From NCBI RefSeq assembly GCF_014066305.1, contig NW_023501148.1, forward strand, positions 324,501-388,500: 64,000 bases of DNA. The letters are read 5' to 3'. The notes under the pieces were generated by a model, which had not been told where the DNA came from, did not search any database, and was given only the letters and a program-made list of their open reading frames with translations. Made by a program: the position numbers and the translations under genes. Source of the DNA: Letharia columbiana. Lineage: Eukaryota > Ascomycota > Lecanoromycetes > Lecanorales > Parmeliaceae. Every line of letters starts with the position of its first letter. Positions within the stretch are counted from its first letter, which is position 1. This document shows positions 61,067-64,000 of the stretch, in pieces.

Positions 61067-61398
61067 AAGTGCTTTGCAAAGACTGTGAAGACCCGGCCTG
61101 TCCTGGCTGCACATGACTTTATATGCATGAAATGGCTAATGCGTTTGATGTGTGCAAGCCCAATCAGGCGCTGTTATGACTTGACTGCTCAGCAGGCAAA
61201 GGCTCATGCGCCTTGCAAATTACCAAAAAACCGTTTGCAACAGCACCCTGCCCCTTTTGCTTCTGTTTGAGCAATGCATGTCTGTCACCAACTGCATGCT
61301 GATTTGTTATCAAGGATCTTGAAGAGCAACAAGCCCCCAGAAATGCATTTAGTTTGTTGCACGATAAACTTTTGGAACACATTCATGGAAAACACGTC

Positions 61399-61458
61399 TG
61401 CAGGCATGCAGCTGCAGCATGGATATACTGCAGGCATGCAGCTGCATCATGGATATAC
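61399..61458. repeat. Two 30-bp tandem repeats
   Basis: TGCAGGCATGCAGCTGC starts each 30-bp unit; both contain the palindromes GCATGC and GCAGCTGC and end GGATATAC. Confidence 0.9.
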
Positions 61459-61596
61459 AGGATTTCCTTTTAGCATAGCAGGGTTCTTGCCTTCTGAGCA
61501 ATGACGCAGGCATTTCTTTCAACATCTTTGCTTGTGGTGCAAAAGTCCCTGTAAAACTTTTGATTCCGGGTCCTGACAAGTATTGGCAGTGTCAAC

Positions 61597-61784
61597 CGAA
61601 ACTTGTCGTCAGGGTTACCTGACTATGACGAACTCCTGATTACTCTCGGCGGTGTCGACGAAGTCTGTCGTCCTTGTCACCTTGTAAAAACGAAACTTGT
61701 CGTCAGGGTTACCTGACTATGACGAACTCCTGATTACTCTCGGCGGTGTCGACGAAGTCTGTCGTCCTTGTCACCTTGTAAAAA
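61597..61784. repeat. Perfect 94-bp tandem duplication with hairpin
   Basis: Bases 61,597-61,690 and 61,691-61,784 are identical. Each unit contains GTCAGGGTTACCTGAC, a six-base-pair stem with a four-base loop, and several GTCG/CGAC motifs that could pair further. Confidence 0.95.
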
Positions 61785-62628
61785 CGAAAATCTTTATTAC
61801 ATGTACTCCTTATAAGTAGTCCACTCTAGAGCAAAAGTAAAGATGGGCGGCTGATAAATCCACGCTGATTTGAAAGTGTTGTCATCAGTCTCCATGGCCG
61901 ATACTGCATCAAATGGAATACACACACATGACCAGGTTGGCTCATATGACCAGTGAAGACGATTGCAAAGCAAAATGCTGCTGTTCAGATTCCACTATGG
62001 GGTTCCCTACAACCAGTCCGAGCGCCCCTCCGCAGGGCGTTGCGGTGCGTTGGCACTGAAGCTGTGCACCCGTCTTCTCGAGCAACAAGCTGCGCATTGT
62101 GGCGGACAGCCACAGCGTGACTTGGCGGCAATTTTCAGCAGCATATTGCGCCTTCTTCAGATGCTGACGAGGTCGAGAGGCGATCGTTGTGTTTGGAGAA
62201 GTCATTTAGGTTAGAAAGGAACAGCGCCAGTGGGCGACCAGCCCATGGCGCATCCGAGAATGCCTTCTAACATGCATGTGCCAGGTGTGTTATAAACCAG
62301 TAATGGACAGCTGATGAAGTGACCAACGCTACCGTGATCACACCTGTGCTGTGCGGTACGTACCGGTGGCAGAGTCGAAGCCCGATTATCTGCGGATTGA
62401 GTTAGCTCGCATTCCTGCAATTGACAGTTGAAGCGCAGAACCGCGTTCCGGTCTCCACAGAATTCCCCTGTCATGGAGGTACATCCGCACCTTCCGACCG
62501 CATGCTTTCTTCCCGTCTGACTTGTCAGACGTGTAGTCCTACTGTTTGAGTTGCGCTTTCGTAGTGCTGAACTTTCTGAGTGAACTTGTAACTTGTCGAT
62601 GAAGTGACAGCTTGCTCATTGCTTGCAG

Positions 62629-63339
62629 ATTGCAGAGGCTCGTGTGCAGCTTCAAAGGGCAGTAGACGCAAGTCATGTTGCGCCTACAGCCAAGTATTTG
62701 AGACAAGCAGCTGCTGCTTGCTTGAAGCATGGACTGCAGCCTGTCCGTGCTTTGCCTGGATTGGAGCCACATATACAGTTTGAGATGCAGCCTGTCAGCA
62801 TCTCTCAAGTTGCAGAGCATGTCAGAACAGCGTGTCCAGAAGTTGATAACATTTTGGAGAGGCTGCAAGGCAAGACAGGAAGCAAGTACTTTGTGATAAC
62901 ATATACGCAGCCAATACAGGTCCTCTTGGTCATGCGAGAGCTGATACAGCCCGCTTACCAGCAGCCTCTCAAGGACTTGTTGGCATCCATCAAGCAGTCT
63001 CCTGGTTTGGCACCACAGGCATTCAGTGGAGCAGGTCCACCCGGGTTCCGTGTTGTACCTGTGCCCATACATGCCACCAATACCGACGCTGCTGCTTCAG
63101 CACTGCAAGCTAAACCAGTCAATCTTGTGAGTATGCCTCGTCAGCTTCTTCACTATTTTGTAATAAACATACTGTACGGTATGAGGTCCTTAAACTGCAG
63201 GTCTTTGCGCTGCACACTGAAGCCATGGTGAACTGTGACAGGCAATCATTGCACATTGCCCCTCTCCCTGTTTATGCCTTTTATAATCCCATAAGGAACA
63301 ATTTTTAGGAAACCCCAACCAAAAAAGAAAAATTTTATA

Positions 63340-63385
<46 letters not shown>

Positions 63386-64000
63386 GATTTACCTGGTTTT
63401 TTTTTTTTTTTTATACACCTTGCCTGGTACAAAGCTGCAGTAGTGTCCAGTGCATGCCATGTTCTGATGCGCAGGGTGTTGGCAAAGCAAGAGCTCAGCT
63501 GCATACTGCAATTGTAAGGAGCCATGGATCGCATACAGCCAGGTGGATGACAGAAGCTGCATGGGTGTGCCTGCAGCATGGTCTCACAGCCACAGATCAT
63601 GGTCTACAGCTGGCACCTGTCAATTGCCGACTGGTGATTGACCATTTGAGGCCAATCTGCCCTGATGTGTACGATGTCATTGGGAAGCTGCAGACGCTCA
63701 CAGGGCAGAAGTATTTCCGCCTGATGGGAAGCGCTCAGAGTCCATCAGCAATACTGCTCAAGCTTGCCAACATCATACTCAGCCCAGCAAGAACAATTGG
63801 CTTAGCAGGCCTGATGGACAACATTCAGACTGTCACTACCCAGCATGCCTCAAGTTTGACTGCTGCTGTCCAGCAACCAAAGCTCAATGCTGATCAGCTG
63901 CAAGCGTCACTGCCAGACACCCTGGATCTTACCCCCCCAGGCTTTCACGCTACCACGGCTGGACAAGCCTTTGATGCGTCAGGTGCAAGCACCCAGGCAG
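62629..64000 (+). CDS. Repeat-domain protein, partial, unknown family
   Basis: Two clear exons, 62,629-63,126 (166 codons, acceptor TTGCAG, donor GTGAGT) and 63,475 to beyond the window edge (acceptor GCGCAG). Each encodes one copy of a related domain of about 150 residues: ARVQLQRAVDASH matches ARAQLHTAIVRSH; AAACLKHGL matches AWVCLQHGL; CPEVDNILERLQGKTGSKYF matches CPDVYDVIGKLQTLTGQKYF; GPPGF matches TPPGF. The composition is helical, with no catalytic motif. A small exon may lie between them (about 63,201-63,240, after AACTGCAG). The start lies upstream and is not identified; the gene continues past 64,000. No family is recognised. Confidence 0.65.
63342..63412. repeat. Poly(A) then poly(T) in an intron
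   Basis: A run of 43 A (63,342-63,384), 12 bases, then 16 T (63,397-63,412), within the intron between the two repeat-domain exons. It can form a long A-T hairpin. Confidence 0.9.

Larger units (their letters stand above)
61067..62628. other. Intergenic with repeats, no supported gene
   Basis: It contains the two tandem repeats listed below and, on the minus strand at 62,205-61,942, an 87-codon frame beginning MTSPNTTIASRPRQHLKK that is protein-like but unrecognised. The upstream exons and start of the repeat-domain gene at 62,629 are probably within 62,200-62,600 but could not be placed. Confidence 0.5.

Noticed and set aside
62539..63072. 177-codon minus-strand frame opposite the repeat-domain exon
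   Set aside because: The plus strand shows domain similarity to the next exon and correct splice sites; the minus frame is a shadow.
34476..64000. Horizontal transfer of algal genes into the fungus
   Set aside because: The whole right half is algal in style with intact introns, and genes at the join are cut; misassembly explains this more simply.

Overview
The window looks like two eukaryotic genomes joined end to end. Bases 1 to about 34,475 read as a filamentous ascomycete: short introns (50-84 nt) with clear branch points, compact genes, Tc1/mariner elements, and two very AT-rich blocks (about 6,150-15,900 and 22,100-34,475) that look like repeats ruined by repeat-induced point mutation (RIP). 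From about 34,478 to the end the sequence reads as a green alga of trebouxiophyte type: base composition near 50% GC, many small exons with acceptors nearly always ending TGCAG, CTGCAG-rich DNA, and proteins such as an archaeal-type phosphoglycerate mutase and a JMJD4-like oxygenase. A fungus plus such an alga points to a lichen or a mixed culture, and the join is most simply an assembly chimera. This is inference; no species is identified.

Fungal part. 1-6,100 holds two multi-exon genes on the minus strand that I could model with consistent splice phases (an AT-hook protein at 1,947-3,480 and an unknown protein at 4,617-5,490), an 18-bp minisatellite, and a MITE-like element with long inverted repeats at 4,186-4,690. 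The first AT-rich block ends inside the 3' end of a ruined Tc1/mariner transposase. The GC-normal island 16,000-22,100 carries a complete AlaX-type alanyl-tRNA editing protein (three exons, one GC-AG intron), a Tc1/mariner element intact except for one TAG, and a two-exon membrane protein with an internal 44-residue duplication. The second AT-rich block holds more copies of the same ruined repeat families and no gene.

Algal part. In order: the N-terminal part of a kinesin (minus, broken near the join), the N-terminal half of mannose-6-phosphate isomerase (minus, 3' end missing), a 14-exon, 1,002-residue protein of unknown family with EF-hands, a Ser/Gln-rich tract, a coiled coil and membrane segments (plus), a single-exon 2-oxoglutarate oxygenase (minus), the complete branched-chain ketoacid dehydrogenase E1-alpha (11 exons, plus), the complete ApgM-type phosphoglycerate mutase (10 exons, minus), a JMJD4-like JmjC oxygenase (10 exons, plus), and the first known exons of a gene whose protein repeats a roughly 150-residue domain, one copy per exon, running off the right edge. 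Several genes form head-to-head pairs with 360-490 bp between starts. I see no operon-like or defence system; the least explained items are the 1,002-residue protein, the exon-encoded repeat domain, and the RIP-degraded repeat families.
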